Part shown: one piece after another, positions 22,412 through 23,536 of the stretch
Layout of the letters: each line of letters starts with the position of its first letter
Position numbering within the stretch: position 1 is the stretch's first letter
From: Chloroflexota bacterium
GTDB lineage: Bacteria > Chloroflexota > Dormibacteria > Dormibacterales > Dormibacteraceae
Reading direction: 5' to 3'
Assembly: GCA_005888075.1 (NCBI GenBank)
Contig: VBKD01000004.1
Span: 1-23,536 of the forward strand
Length of the DNA: 23,536 bases
Notes under the pieces: generated by a model
Told to the model about the DNA's origin: nothing
Databases searched by the model: none
Seen by the model: the letters and a program-made list of their open reading frames with translations, nothing else
Program-made: the position numbers and the translations under genes

Positions 22412-23536
22412 CTAGGGGGCCGCGGGCTCGGGCTGGTCCCGCAATCGAACCGGCCCGGCAAGGATCCAGAGTCCGGCCAGCGTCGCGATCGCGGCGCCGA
22501 TCCACAGCGTCGGGACAATCCCCGCGTATGTGCCGAGGATGCCGCCGGCGAATGAACCGATCGGGAGAGTGCCCCAGACGATCGTCCGCATCGTCGCGTT
22601 CATCCGTCCCTGGACTCGATCGGGTGTGATCGCCTGTCGGAGGCTGACCTGGTTGATGTTGTAAATCGGGTTGGCGAAGAAGAAGACGAAGGTCGCGATC
22701 ACCAGCACAGGAACGGCGAAACCGTATTGCGCCAGAGGCACGATCAAATTGCCCAGGCCGCCCAGCACGATCGTGACCAGCAGCGTGAGGCCGAGACCCA
22801 GCACTCGAGCCACCCAACCGGCTGCCAGCGCACCTAGCAGTCCGCCCACCGCGCCGGCGGCGAAGATGAGCCCGACCGTGGCGGGCGAGAGGTGGAGGTA
22901 GCGGTAGGCGAAGATCAGATAGACGGCGAAAATCATGTTGCCGCCGAGGTTGGAGGTTGCGGTGCAGCCGGCGATCTTCCAGAGAGTTGGGTTGCCGAGC
23001 ACCACCTGGACTCCCTCCCTAAGCTCTTGCCAGAAGTTGCCAGCGGCGCCAGCTGGCCTGGGATCCGGCTCGGGCTTGCGGATGGAGAGGAGCGAGATGA
23101 CTGACACGACATAGGAGGCCGCGTCCACCAGGATGGCCTGGGTCGCGCCGACCAGCTGGATGAGCAAGCCGGCCAACGCCGGACCCGACAGCTGCGCGAT
23201 CGAGCGCGTGACCTCAAGCTTCGAGTTTCCCTCCACCAGGTCGCGGCGGCCGACGAGCGCGGGCAGGTACGACTGATAAGAGATGTCGAAGAAGACGGTG
23301 CAGATTCCCGTGAGCAGCGCGACGATGTAAAGCTGCTCCATGCTCAGAATGCCGAAGGCCCACGCCAGCGGCACGCTGCCGAAGATCAGGGTCCGCAGCA
23401 CATCGCAGGCGGCCATGATCCGGATGCGGCGGAACCGGTCGGCGTAGACGCCGGCCACCAACCCAAGGACCGGAAAGGCGAGGAACTCGAGGGCGCTGAG
23501 CAGTCCGACCTGGAATGGGGTCGCGCCCAGGACCAG
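22412..23536 (-). CDS. MFS transporter, EntS/MFS_3-type exporter, 5' end beyond the window
   Basis: A proton-driven efflux protein of the cytoplasmic membrane. About 374 codons are visible; the frame stays open to the window edge, where it reads VLGATPFQVGLLSALEFLAF, so roughly 30-50 N-terminal residues are missing. Signature regions are GVYADRFRRIRIMAACDVLR (the MFS loop 2-3 motif), FDISYQSYLPALVGRRDLVEGN and EVTRSIAQLSGPALAGLLIQ, all typical of the MFS_3 family (enterobactin exporter-like and macrolide-efflux-like proteins). In the second half INQVSLRQAITPDRVQGRMN is the equally conserved loop. About ten helices are visible. The substrate is unknown. Confidence 0.88.
   Translation of the reverse strand: MVLGATPFQVGLLSALEFLAFPVLGLVAGVYADRFRRIRIMAACDVLRTLIFGSVPLAWAFGILSMEQLYIVALLTGICTVFFDISYQSYLPALVGRRDLVEGNSKLEVTRSIAQLSGPALAGLLIQLVGATQAILVDAASYVVSVISLLSIRKPEPDPRPAGAAGNFWQELREGVQVVLGNPTLWKIAGCTATSNLGGNMIFAVYLIFAYRYLHLSPATVGLIFAAGAVGGLLGALAAGWVARVLGLGLTLLVTIVLGGLGNLIVPLAQYGFAVPVLVIATFVFFFANPIYNINQVSLRQAITPDRVQGRMNATMRTIVWGTLPIGSFAGGILGTYAGIVPTLWIGAAIATLAGLWILAGPVRLRDQPEPAAP

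Overview
The window is high-GC bacterial DNA with dense genes, many 4-base start/stop overlaps and frequent GTG or TTG starts. A lipobox lipoprotein, wall-style proline- or glycine/serine-rich surface proteins and the overall protein flavour suggest an uncultivated soil-type member of the Terrabacteria (Chloroflexota, Dormibacterota or a relative). No rRNA, tRNA or marker gene is present, so the phylum is an inference. I found no CRISPR array, transposase, integrase or prophage gene.

Positions 1-8662 form a non-phosphorylating L-fucose (6-deoxy-hexose) catabolic locus with two divergent arms. The minus arm holds a FadR-type GntR regulator, an L-rhamnose/L-fucose mutarotase-family protein, an aldo/keto reductase of the L-fucose 1-dehydrogenase type and an L-fuconolactonase-type amidohydrolase, each joined to the next by a 4-base overlap. 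The plus arm holds L-fuconate dehydratase, a sugar ABC transporter (lipoprotein, double ATPase, permease) and an SDR that probably oxidises 2-keto-3-deoxy-L-fuconate. The final C-C bond-cleaving enzyme is not in view and may lie beyond position 1. An 11-base element, AAACATCGGAT, occurs at both plus-strand promoters and is a good candidate operator for the regulator.

Positions 8675-10063 hold a DUF72 protein and a divergent small helical protein. Positions 10320-16387 form a signalling block: a membrane diguanylate cyclase with a long proline-rich external segment, a 36-codon proline-rich ORF coupled to a seven-TM hybrid histidine kinase, a MerR-like/MEDS sensor, and a divergent two-GAF LuxR-type regulator. 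Positions 16400-18851 hold an acetate-type sodium:solute symporter operon (DUF485, ActP-like, small membrane protein). Positions 19022-22043 hold a GNAT, a stand-alone ClpP-like protease, a surface-anchored low-complexity protein behind an apparent two-operator promoter, and two tandem four-TM paralogues. The window ends inside an MFS exporter.

Three genes look damaged in the same way. The aldo/keto reductase, the second receiver domain of the hybrid kinase and the 3' end of the sugar-binding protein each appear to lack a short internal stretch; it is about 115 bases in the kinase, and in the first two the reading frame also changes. This is either real gene erosion or repeated small collapses in the assembly, and read mapping would decide which.
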